A stretch of 36,560 bases of DNA from Bacteroidota bacterium (lineage in GTDB: Bacteria; Bacteroidota; Bacteroidia; Palsa-965), in contig PLXK01000186.1 in NCBI GenBank assembly GCA_003151415.1, positions 1 to 36,560 on the forward strand, read 5' to 3'. This document shows positions 25,284 to 33,098 of the stretch, one piece after another. The notes under the pieces are model-generated. The model was given only the letters and a program-made list of their open reading frames with translations, was not told the DNA's origin and ran no database searches. Both the position numbers and the translations under genes were made by a program. The first letter of the stretch is position 1; every line of letters begins with the position of its first letter.

Positions 25284-25320
25284 GAAAAAAGGAAGGACTT
25301 CTGTCACTTTCCGTTTTTTC
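25284..25320 (+). terminator. Intrinsic terminator closing the polysaccharide locus
   Basis: GAAAAAA-GGAA on the left pairs with TTCC-(G)-TTTTTTC on the right, giving 11 pairs with one bulged G and a loop of about 13 bases. The right arm supplies the T-run. It starts 14 bases after the stop of the DUF4184 gene. Confidence 0.65.
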
Positions 25321-25442
25321 CCGGCAGACCACTCTCCTTCCAGGATAAAATTACGGACATCTAGTTCCATATTGCATATTTATTATGACATATATCATCG
25401 TAATAAACACATACAATTTATTCATTTTCGATTTCAATGATT

Positions 25443-25450
25443 TAATTTTG
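25443..25450 (+). promoter_or_regulatory. -7 promoter element (TAATTTTG) upstream of the beta-barrel gene
   Basis: This is an exact TAnnTTTG in an AT-rich stretch 88 bases before ATG 25538. No good -33 TTG is present at the expected spacing. Confidence 0.35.
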
Positions 25451-25537
25451 TATAGTATAAATGTGTCACACTCATCAGTATGGCTTCTATGATCCGCAAA
25501 AACAGAAACATGTCTAACCATTTTAAACTCATATGTC

Positions 25538-26248
25538 ATGAAAAAACTAGTCTTCAGAATTACCTTGAGTGCAGGTAGTTTGTTAGCCGCAACAGGTTTC
25601 ACAGATGCACAACAGGGTCTCATGCTAGGTGTGGAAGCGACTCCCCAGTTAAGTTGGCTCACAAACAAAGACGACAATTCCAATTCCGACTTCAAATACG
25701 TGACCACATTTAACAGTTCCTTCGGCATCACAGGTCAGTATGGATTCACCAAAATTCTTGGTATTGGCCTTAATGTACTTTATTCATTTCAGGGACAGCG
25801 GTATCAATTGAGCGGAATAGAAAATTACAAAAAGGTAGATTACGTCAAAATCCCCCTGATGTTTGTCTACTCCGCCGTCATCAGCTCCAATGTCATGTTC
25901 ATTGGAAAAATCGGGCCAGAGCTGGAGATTCTTTCGATGGCCAAACTAACCGACAAGAACAACAACACCCTTGTCATTGATGTGAGCAGTGCCTATCAAA
26001 GCACCAATATCAGCGGAGTCATTCATGCGGGTTTCAGTTTCAAACTGACAGAACTCCTGATGCTGGATGCCACATTAAGGTACGACTACGACTTTGCGGA
26101 TGCTGAAATGTCAAGTTACAAAACAGTCGTTAACAATCCCAGCCCTTCACTGACCCGCATTCCACTTTCAACAACAACAACAAGAAATGCTTCGACCTAC
26201 AACATGACCGCCGGAGTATCTGTCGGCCTCAAGTATTTATTCAAATAA
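25538..26248 (+). CDS. Outer-membrane beta-barrel protein (PorT-like / OMP_b-brl_2)
   Basis: This 236-residue protein has a signal peptide (MKKLVFRITLSAGSLLAATGFTDAQ). The rest is alternating-hydrophobic beta strands: LMLGVEATPQLSW, FGITGQYGFTKILGIGLNVLYSFQG, VDYVKIPLMFVYSA, and GVSVGLKYLFK ending in the terminal aromatic residue typical of BAM-inserted proteins. The pattern matches the small Bacteroidota outer-membrane beta-barrel families (PF13568 type), expected to have about eight strands. The function is unknown. It is a single-gene unit, bounded by terminators on both sides. Confidence 0.82.
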   Translation: MKKLVFRITLSAGSLLAATGFTDAQQGLMLGVEATPQLSWLTNKDDNSNSDFKYVTTFNSSFGITGQYGFTKILGIGLNVLYSFQGQRYQLSGIENYKKVDYVKIPLMFVYSAVISSNVMFIGKIGPELEILSMAKLTDKNNNTLVIDVSSAYQSTNISGVIHAGFSFKLTELLMLDATLRYDYDFADAEMSSYKTVVNNPSPSLTRIPLSTTTTRNASTYNMTAGVSVGLKYLFK

Positions 26249-26281
26249 GGGCATCAGCGTTTAGACGATTATGTACAACGA

Positions 26282-26311
26282 AAAATGCTGGCTCAATTGA
26301 ACCAGCATTTT
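26282..26311. terminator. Bidirectional terminator between convergent genes
   Basis: AAAATGCTGG (26282-26291) and CCAGCATTTT (26302-26311) form a perfect ten-base-pair stem. The loop contains the palindrome TCAATTGA, which can extend the hairpin. The A-run on the left and T-run on the right let it end transcripts from both the + strand beta-barrel gene and the - strand DUF2911 gene. Confidence 0.8.
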
Positions 26312-26380
26312 ACATATTTGTTGAAACAAAATCAGATGCAACAGGCAGGATTTCTCCTTCTGATTGCCTTTTTTTGTATG

Positions 26381-26896
26381 TTATTTAATACTTACAGGTA
26401 CAACAATATTTTCCCAGCTCAAAGAGATTCCGTCAGCATTGATTTTGTAAACCAGGCGTTCAGTTAAGGATTTCGATTTTGCAGGCTTTACATCGACACG
26501 CAGCGCATCTTCTTTGGGGTCGTATTTGAATGCGCCCCATTGTTTGAAGGTTTTATTAAAAATGATTGTCCATGTGGTTTCGCCCGGTATTACAAAGAAA
26601 CCGTATGTTCCCGCTGGCAATGCTTTGCCTTCGACAGTTATATTCTGATCGGTTTTAAATGTTGTGGCCTCGTTGGCCCCAGCTCTCCAAACTTTTCCAT
26701 AAGGGATCAGATCGCCCCATATCTTGCGTCCTTTTACAGAGGGACTTCCATAGTTCATGGAAATTGTTGCCTTGCCTATTTTTCCGCTGCAGCTGTCACG
26801 CGGGCTTTCCATTTTTTTTTGTGCATAACCGGAAAGGGCAAAAAGAAGGGAAAAACAAAGGATTGATATTCTTTTTACTAAACTGAATTTATTCAT
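26381..26896 (-). CDS. Secreted DUF2911 domain protein
   Basis: The start is set at the ATG at 26896 because it opens a signal peptide (MNKFSLVKRISILCFSLLFALSGYAQ); the frame continues upstream without signal character. The 171-residue product has the DUF2911 (PF11138) landmarks: ISMNYGSPSVKGRKIWGDLIPYGKVWRAGANEAT, then ALPAGTYGFFVIPGETTWTIIFN. The family is common in Bacteroidota and has no known activity. It is predicted to be periplasmic or exported. A promoter-like -7 element lies at 26936-26943 on the same strand. Confidence 0.85.
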   Translation of the reverse strand: MNKFSLVKRISILCFSLLFALSGYAQKKMESPRDSCSGKIGKATISMNYGSPSVKGRKIWGDLIPYGKVWRAGANEATTFKTDQNITVEGKALPAGTYGFFVIPGETTWTIIFNKTFKQWGAFKYDPKEDALRVDVKPAKSKSLTERLVYKINADGISLSWENIVVPVSIK

Positions 26897-26935
26897 GTCT
26901 GAAAGGTATAAGTGAATGTTTTTAAAATTGTTTTT

Positions 26936-26943
26936 CAAAAGTA
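26936..26943 (-). promoter_or_regulatory. -7 promoter element on the minus strand upstream of the DUF2911 gene
   Basis: The plus strand reads CAAAAGTA, so the minus strand reads TACTTTTG, an exact TAnnTTTG. It is 40 bases before the ATG at 26896. Its place between the DUF2911 and GH25 genes suggests that DUF2911 has its own promoter. Confidence 0.4.
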
Positions 26944-26962
26944 AAGAATCTTTTCTGACTCC

Positions 26963-28342
26963 TTAGTCTTTCAAAAACTTTTTAACTTCAACTCCATTGT
27001 CGTTTTTTAAAACCACCACATATATCCCACGGCCAAAACCCGAAATGTTTATTTCCGTTAACTGTTCATGCATGATTTCCTGAAGGACCACTTGTCCCTG
27101 CATGTTGTAAACGGATATAAATTCGTCCGGATTGCCTGAAAAAGATACATTTTCAATAACAATATGATCGTTGGCCGGATTGGGATACAATTTAAAATTG
27201 GAACCGGAAGCGATTTCCGGAATGCCTGTAGCCGTACATCCAATCAAATTGTTGAATGCGGTTTGGTTTCCGTTGAAAACATTCATATCCACCTGGCTGC
27301 TGATTCCGGCCACAGTTCCTGTCCAAGAATATTGTTTAAAGGTCCAGGTAGGCCAGGAACCAATATTCGAGGGTTGTGCGGTTGAACTTCCATCGGGATC
27401 AGCAATCCAAATCGGGTATGTTTTCACCGAACTGCCTAAATACGTGGCAATGGATCCATTGGTATAAAGAACAGGAGTAATGCCGGTTTGCGTTTTTATT
27501 GCAGACATCCAATCCTGCACCCAGGTGGTCAGAGCAGCGCTGGTCATACTCGACACCAAAGAAGGGCCTCCCGAAGGGTCTTCCAGATCCAGTGCCGGGG
27601 GCAGGTAACAAGGCTTGATGTAAGAGCCTGCAATCCCCAAGAAGAACGATGCTTCGGAAGCAGCCGAGTTGGTTTCGGGATGTGCAAAATGATACCCCGC
27701 CATGGCAATTCCGGCCGCGGTACCGTTAACCATGTTGGCAGCATAGGTGGCATCGGTAATCGTGGTTCCTTCGGAAGCTTTGGCCCAGGCAAAAGACACT
27801 CCGGTTGACTTCACCGACGACCAGGTGATGGTACCATCGTAATGAGAAACATCCACACCCATTATCGAGGTGCTTGCGCCTCCATTTGCTTGTCTCCATA
27901 CCAAAGTGTTGTATGGCGCACCCGTATTGCTCACACAATTCGACTGGGTCGTTAACAATTTAACTACGCCTGTAAATGTGGCAGTCCAGTTGATATAGGG
28001 CGCATTCCCGCTGGTGCCGCACACGTTATCACTGAAACACAGATTCTGCCCTGTAGCGTTGTTGGACAAAGTCAACTGAGCATCCCAGTTTGCAGAGACT
28101 CCGCCATAAGCCTCGCAATAGCTCCATTCGTATATATCACCGGAAGTCACATTGAAAAGTGTGTAGTTTCCGGCATTCATATAGGCGCTCACCGTTGACC
28201 AGGTAGACGTGGTTGTGGATAAGGTGCTGGTTGGATACTGATTGGTGGCGGTGGTGCAAAACCCAGAACTGAGACATTGCTGCGCATGGGCTCCAAACCC
28301 GCAAAACGCCATTACCAGTAGAACAGGTAAATGTTTATTCAT
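26963..28342 (-). CDS. T9SS-exported GH25 muramidase (lysozyme)
   Basis: The start at 28342 opens the signal peptide MNKHLPVLLVMAFCGFGAHAQ, giving 459 residues. Residues about 22-155 form a Cys-containing, Thr/Ser-rich beta-type domain (YTLFNVTSGDIYEWSYCE, FTGVVKLLTTQSNC), resembling an Ig-like or carbohydrate-binding module. Residues about 160-370 are glycoside hydrolase family 25: MGVDVSHYDG with D164, then YLPPALDLED (about 246-255) with the acidic catalytic pair, and PIWIADPDG. Family members cleave the MurNAc-GlcNAc bond of peptidoglycan. Residues about 383-459 are a T9SS type A sorting domain (FKLYPNPANDHIV, VYNMQGQVV, GFGRGIYVVVL). A surface-exposed or released lysozyme suggests attack on other bacteria or scavenging of cell walls rather than growth of its own wall. 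Confidence 0.9.
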   Translation of the reverse strand: MNKHLPVLLVMAFCGFGAHAQQCLSSGFCTTATNQYPTSTLSTTTSTWSTVSAYMNAGNYTLFNVTSGDIYEWSYCEAYGGVSANWDAQLTLSNNATGQNLCFSDNVCGTSGNAPYINWTATFTGVVKLLTTQSNCVSNTGAPYNTLVWRQANGGASTSIMGVDVSHYDGTITWSSVKSTGVSFAWAKASEGTTITDATYAANMVNGTAAGIAMAGYHFAHPETNSAASEASFFLGIAGSYIKPCYLPPALDLEDPSGGPSLVSSMTSAALTTWVQDWMSAIKTQTGITPVLYTNGSIATYLGSSVKTYPIWIADPDGSSTAQPSNIGSWPTWTFKQYSWTGTVAGISSQVDMNVFNGNQTAFNNLIGCTATGIPEIASGSNFKLYPNPANDHIVIENVSFSGNPDEFISVYNMQGQVVLQEIMHEQLTEINISGFGRGIYVVVLKNDNGVEVKKFLKD

Positions 28343-28559
28343 TTTAATAGTGTTAAAATGCGTGAGTATCCCTTGGAAATACCGCACCGGTTAAACAGAA
28401 AATATCGTGATTGAAGAGTTAAGATAGGAAAAATTGCCGGACAAACAAGACAAGGCCAAATTTATCCTGATTTTGGATGCCAGGATTGGCTTCGCTCTTA
28501 TGCAAAGAAGCCCGCGTGAAGTCTGTTCAGTTTCTTGGTTTCAGAAAATCATTCCATCC

Positions 28560-29318
28560 TCACTTCGATACCCCGATGATGGCTCCAAAATTTCCATCGG
28601 TCTGGGTCCATTTCTTCTCCGGCAAATAAGCCCGGGAAACAAAACCGTCCAGATACAACGCATTTTTACAACCCAGGCTTTTGAAGTATACCGCAAAATC
28701 ATAAAAATTGACTTCTTTTTTTGACAAGACAAATACAATTTTGTTGTCTGGCAAAATTCCCACTCCATTTCTGATATTCAGATTGACTGATCCTTTTTTG
28801 AATGCAGGATGTATTTTTCCATCAATGACCAGCATAGGTCCCGACTGTGTGGCAAAAGCGATTTCTGTATTTTTAAATTCGGAAGATTGACAAACCCCTG
28901 CTTTTTTATTTTCTGTCAGATAGAAGACACCATTCGGTTTCAGATAGAAATTTCCGGGACCAGACAATGTATCCATCTCCGTCATCCTGTTTTGAGATTG
29001 AATAAAAAGTCCCCGGGGAGAGTTGTCTGGCTTATACATGCCACCATTCATGGCAAAGACCAGGGTTTTGTGTTTGCCTTCCAACCAGGTTTTCAAATTT
29101 TGGATGCTCCTAAACACTTTTCCGCTATCGTCTTTCCAGTAAAACTGAAGATCCTCAGATTTTAAATCCACCGTATAAGTCAAATATCTGGGGTCATCCA
29201 GATTTTGTACGGATCTGAATGAGAAGAACACCAAAGCAAAAACCGCACCCAAACCAATTGTCCTCTTTATTGATTGCATGGCCCTGTTTTTTCTGTTAAG
29301 AAAAGATTTATCTTCCAT
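28560..29318 (-). CDS. Phosphodiester glycosidase family protein (NAGPA domain)
   Basis: This is a 252-residue protein with an N-terminal hydrophobic anchor or signal (about 20-34, TIGLGAVFALVFFSF). A second ATG at 29279 is a possible start. The body has the PF09992 (NAGPA/DUF2233) signatures: LVFAMNGGMYKPDNSPRGL (about 86-104), GPGNFYLKPNGVFYL, SGPMLVIDGKIH, NGVGIL and NALYLDGFVSRAY (about 219-231). The eukaryotic founder removes GlcNAc from a phosphodiester-linked glycan; bacterial members are proposed to cut sugar phosphodiesters in envelope polymers. It lies upstream of the GH25 gene on the same strand with a 217-base gap. Confidence 0.87.
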   Translation of the reverse strand: MEDKSFLNRKNRAMQSIKRTIGLGAVFALVFFSFRSVQNLDDPRYLTYTVDLKSEDLQFYWKDDSGKVFRSIQNLKTWLEGKHKTLVFAMNGGMYKPDNSPRGLFIQSQNRMTEMDTLSGPGNFYLKPNGVFYLTENKKAGVCQSSEFKNTEIAFATQSGPMLVIDGKIHPAFKKGSVNLNIRNGVGILPDNKIVFVLSKKEVNFYDFAVYFKSLGCKNALYLDGFVSRAYLPEKKWTQTDGNFGAIIGVSK

Positions 29319-29383
29319 TTTTTTGACTAGCTAAGACCCAAGATAGACAATTCGTTGTGCTCTATCGAAACGCCTGACAAAAA

Positions 29384-30080
29384 TCACAAATTCAGTTTGA
29401 TCCCCGCATTCATTACAAATCCGTCCAGGGGGGCATATATCTCTTTGAAAGACGGGCTTGCTGCTGTCCCGGTATAAATGTTTTCAAAACGTGTTTGCCT
29501 CACATTGAGTACATTTTCAAAGTTGGCATAAATAGAAATATTTTCCACATTTTCTGCACCATAAAACCGCAAAGCCAGTAGTCTTTAATTTCGTAAACCA
29601 AATCCGAGTTGATGCGGTTCCGGACGGTCAGGGGATAATCCGTCACTGTTCCATTGAATTGATTTCGGGTATCTGTCAAAGTATAGGCATAAAAGAACTG
29701 GTATCTTTTGTAGGTCAGTTTGCCTGTAAGCTCAGCGCCTCGGGTATCGGTAATCCCCATTTGCATTGATGAACTGGTAACCCCCCAATACACCGGGCGT
29801 CAGAACAAGCGGGTGGTCGAGCCGGGTATAAAAGAAAAGTGTGGTGAGGTTCAACGAAGCTTCATTTCCGAAAAGTCCTGTCCGGAAATTGAGATCCATA
29901 TTGCCGCCTTCCGATGTTTCTGCTTTCGGGGCCGTTTTATCGATTGGTAAAACATTTCGAAACTGAAGTTCCTCGGCACCCTCTGTAAAGATTGTGGGTG
30001 TTTTGTCCATAACTGCAAACAGAATACAAGCCAGCCAAAATCAGCAGGCCAATCCTCAAATACTTTTTCAATCCATGCAT
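29384..30080 (-). pseudogene. TonB-dependent receptor pseudogene (internal deletion plus two frameshifts)
   Basis: Four pieces in different frames line up as one decayed receptor. From the 5' side (30080) there is a signal peptide MHGLKKYLRIGLLILAGLYS...YGQ. The frame then changes near 30010 directly into C-terminal barrel sequence (TEGAEELQFRNVLPIDK, LNLTTLFFYTRLDHPLVL, YQFINANG). A second shift follows at the C-run 29755-29758, where one extra base breaks NANG-ITDTRG. Barrel sequence continues (ELTGKLTYKRYQFFYAYTL, RNRINSDLVYEIKDY) to a third frame change near 29575. The end (RFYGAENVENISIYANFENVLNVRQTRF...AGIKLNL) is the typical last strands with a Leu-terminated tail. The plug and most of the barrel, probably well over 1 kb, are missing. 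The piece cannot encode a working receptor. Confidence 0.8.
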
Positions 30081-30137
30081 GAAAGCAATACAGATTTTCC
30101 TGTTCGGGCTTAACGTTTCATTGTATCCGGCCAATGG

Positions 30138-30145
30138 CAAAATTA
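30138..30145 (-). promoter_or_regulatory. -7 promoter element on the minus strand upstream of the receptor pseudogene
   Basis: The plus strand reads CAAAATTA, so the minus strand reads TAATTTTG, an exact TAnnTTTG, 58 bases before the ATG at 30080. It may be the preserved promoter of the lost receptor. No -33 element is evident. Confidence 0.3.
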
Positions 30146-30257
30146 AATGAAATATTAAATAACCCGTTTACATTTCCCAGGCAAACCGATATTTCTTCCT
30201 TAAAAATCAAGGCTAATAAACAAAGGACAAGATCAGATTCTCTTAAATCAGTTAAAC

Positions 30258-33029
30258 CTAACTTCTCAAGGGAAGCTCTTTTTTCAATTCCGCGCAGGCC
30301 TGCAGACATACTGCTTCAATCTTTAAAAACAATGTCCACAGCAGATCGGTTGTTTCCTTTTCCACAGATCCGATTGCCTTTTTGTCACAAAGACTGGCGG
30401 CCTGCGTTTCCATTGTTTCTGCACTGTTTTCGAACTCCGGAGCTATTCCCATTATTGAAAAAGAAGGCCGGATGGAATGGGCCGCGATCTTTAACGAATC
30501 CCAGTTTTGGTTGTCCATGGCCAATTTCATTGTTTTGATCAGCTGAGGGGTTTGCACAAGGTAGATTTCAATCATTTCCCTGATTGCATCGGTGCTGTTT
30601 CTGGTAAGCTCTTTTAAGTAATTTAAATCCGTACATCTTTTTCTCTGCTTCTTCTCCTCCTTTTTTTCCTCCTTTTTCCCTTCCCTGGCTATTTTCCTGT
30701 GGCCAGCCGTTTTTAAGTGCCGGATGATTTTTTCATACAATATCGTTTCATCAATAGGTTTTGAAATGTAATCATTCATTCCGGCCAGTTTGCACTTCTC
30801 GCCATCAACTGAAGTGACATCAGCCGTGAGGGCAATAATCGGCATTTGCAAATTCATGTTTTTCCGAATCTGTTCGGTCGTTTCAAACCCGTTCATTTCA
30901 GGCATTTGCAAATCCATCAAAACAATATCATACCGGTTGGTCTTGAGTTTCTCCAGGGCAATTTTTCCATTGTCCGCGACATCCGATTCGAAACCAAATT
31001 CCAGCAGGAGCGTTTTCATTAAAAGCTGATTCAGCGGAACATCCTCAACAACCAGGACTTTTATGTTTTGAATTCCAACTTCCGGGATAAAGTTTTTTTC
31101 CGTTTCCGTTTCCGCCTTGGCCTTGGTTTTTTTGAAATCCAGTGTAAAGCTGAATCTGGAACCCTGACCCATCTGGCTTTTCACCTGAATACTTCCTCCC
31201 TGGGCCTCTATAAGCTGCTTGACAATTGCAAGACCCAGGCCCGTACCGCCAAACACGCGCGAGGTGCCACTCGATGCCTGCTGAAAATTTTCAAATATGC
31301 TTTCCAACTTATTTTCGGCAATGCCTATGCCCGTATCTTCAATGGCAAATTCGATCGTGACCTTATCCGCATCCTCGCCGATTAAACGAACATCCACTGT
31401 TATGGCGCCGTTTTTTGTAAACTTTGCAGCGTTACTCATCAGGTTCATAATTATCTGATGCAGCCTGACCGGGTCGCCCACCAAAACTTCGGGAATGCCC
31501 TGGTCGTATTTCCGAATCAGTTTCAATCCGTTTTCTTCCAGTTTTGTCTCAAACATATGAAGCATCGCCGCAATTGAAGCCGACAAGTTGAACGGAATGT
31601 GCGAGAAGGTCATCTTTCCAGCATCCACCTTGGCGAGATCCAGGATGTCATTAATCAGTACGATGAGCGTATCTCCTGAGGTTTTGATGGCGCCCAGGTA
31701 TTCCTTTTGTTTTTCATTCAAATCGGTTTTCATGATCACCTTGGTGAACCCGATAATTGCATTCATCGGTGTCCTTATTTCATGGCTCATATTTGACAAA
31801 AATTGTTGCTTTGCCTTTACTGCAGCTTCGGCAATATGTCTTTCCTGTTCCGCACTTTTCTTTGCCTCAATCAGTTCGTTTTCAAATATTCTTTGGGCGG
31901 TGACATCTCTGGCAATAATAACGACACCCTGAACGTGACCCCGGTCATCCTTATAAACAGACCCGTTAAATAACACTTCCGTCAGCTTCCCGTCATTGTG
32001 CCGCAGGGTAAGCGGGTAATCCATGACAAATCCATTTTCAAACACTTCCTCGTAAACCTTCCGTGCTTTTTCCTGTTCGGTAAAATAGTCGAAGAAATCA
32101 GTTCCTTTGATTTTTTCGCGAGCCATACCCACTATATTTACCGTAGCCTCATTCATGTCGGTAATTTTACCTTCGGGACTAATGGTCACCAGGGGATCGA
32201 GACTGGCCTCAATCAGGGTGCGGGAATATTTGGAAAGGATTTTTTCCCTTGCGACGATAACCACACCCACCACTTTGCCCGAGTCGTCCTTATGTACGGC
32301 GCCATTGCATAACATTTCAATCAGTCTGCCATCCTGATTCCGAAGTGTAAGCGGAGAATCGATGATGGACCCCTGGCTGAATATGTGTTCATACATCTCC
32401 TTTGCCATTTGCCGGTTGGTGAAATAATCAAAAAAGGAAGTGTATATGATCTGGTCCCATGCTTTACCCGTAATATTGAGCAGGGCCTCATTCATATCCG
32501 TAATTTTTCCGTCTGAGTTCACCGTAATCAAAGGGTCCGGGCTTGCCTCGATCAGGCTTCTGACATACTTGGATTGCTGATGCAGGCGATCATTGAGCCC
32601 GTTCAGTTGTTCCTTTTGCCGGAGCAACTCCTGTTTCTTTTTATACAACTCTACAAACACGGCCACTTTGGCCTTCAGTATTTCGGGCGAAAACGGTTTA
32701 ATCATGTAATCAACCGCTCCGGCCTGATAGCCTTTGAACACATGTTCCGGGGCATTCATGTTGGCCGTTAAAAAGATGATCGGGAGGTGTTTGAACTTTT
32801 CGCTCTGCCGAATCAGTTCGGCGGTTTCGAAACCATCCATAACCGGCATCTGCACATCCATCAATATAATGGCGAAGCCGTACTCCCGGAGAAGAATCTT
32901 CAATGCCTCTTTGCCGGAGTTTGCTTTTATGCAGGAATAATTTCCGCTGGAAAGAATGACTTCAAGCGCCAGCAAATTTTCCGGCCTATCGTCTACCAAC
33001 AATATTTTAATCGCTTCTTCTTTTTCCAT
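30258..33029 (-). CDS. Hybrid histidine kinase: REC-PAS-PAS-HisKA-HATPase-REC-Hpt
   Basis: ATG 33029 is chosen; the only upstream option is a TTG at 33089. The protein has 923 residues and no membrane segment, so it is cytosolic. In order: receiver 1 (ILLVDDRPEN, phospho-acceptor D58, LTAN, KPF); two PAS domains (about 155-262 and 270-376); a helical linker; HisKA with SHEIRTP and H416; HATPase with NLMSNAAKF, DTGIGI and GGTGLGL; receiver 2 with D706; and an Hpt domain with H851 (AAHSIRPSFSIMGI). A Lys/Glu-rich linker (about 784-797) joins receiver 2 to Hpt. It follows the larger kinase gene by 69 bases, and its N-terminal receiver is well placed to take phosphate from that kinase. The output regulator is not in the window. 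Confidence 0.92.
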   Translation of the reverse strand: MEKEEAIKILLVDDRPENLLALEVILSSGNYSCIKANSGKEALKILLREYGFAIILMDVQMPVMDGFETAELIRQSEKFKHLPIIFLTANMNAPEHVFKGYQAGAVDYMIKPFSPEILKAKVAVFVELYKKKQELLRQKEQLNGLNDRLHQQSKYVRSLIEASPDPLITVNSDGKITDMNEALLNITGKAWDQIIYTSFFDYFTNRQMAKEMYEHIFSQGSIIDSPLTLRNQDGRLIEMLCNGAVHKDDSGKVVGVVIVAREKILSKYSRTLIEASLDPLVTISPEGKITDMNEATVNIVGMAREKIKGTDFFDYFTEQEKARKVYEEVFENGFVMDYPLTLRHNDGKLTEVLFNGSVYKDDRGHVQGVVIIARDVTAQRIFENELIEAKKSAEQERHIAEAAVKAKQQFLSNMSHEIRTPMNAIIGFTKVIMKTDLNEKQKEYLGAIKTSGDTLIVLINDILDLAKVDAGKMTFSHIPFNLSASIAAMLHMFETKLEENGLKLIRKYDQGIPEVLVGDPVRLHQIIMNLMSNAAKFTKNGAITVDVRLIGEDADKVTIEFAIEDTGIGIAENKLESIFENFQQASSGTSRVFGGTGLGLAIVKQLIEAQGGSIQVKSQMGQGSRFSFTLDFKKTKAKAETETEKNFIPEVGIQNIKVLVVEDVPLNQLLMKTLLLEFGFESDVADNGKIALEKLKTNRYDIVLMDLQMPEMNGFETTEQIRKNMNLQMPIIALTADVTSVDGEKCKLAGMNDYISKPIDETILYEKIIRHLKTAGHRKIAREGKKEEKKEEKKQRKRCTDLNYLKELTRNSTDAIREMIEIYLVQTPQLIKTMKLAMDNQNWDSLKIAAHSIRPSFSIMGIAPEFENSAETMETQAASLCDKKAIGSVEKETTDLLWTLFLKIEAVCLQACAELKKELPLRS

Positions 33030-33098
33030 TTCCTTAAAATAGGGTTGCTTTATTTTATCGGGGAGAACGATGCTTCCCCACTCTTCCAATCATCCTAC

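Noticed and set aside
26285-26467. Short + strand frame of 60 residues at the convergent junction
   Set aside because: It starts inside the terminator stem and overlaps the DUF2911 gene on the other strand; no conserved features.
33030-33089. TTG start at 33089 for the second kinase
   Set aside because: It adds 20 residues with no domain content. ATG 33029 begins directly before the receiver, as is usual for this architecture.
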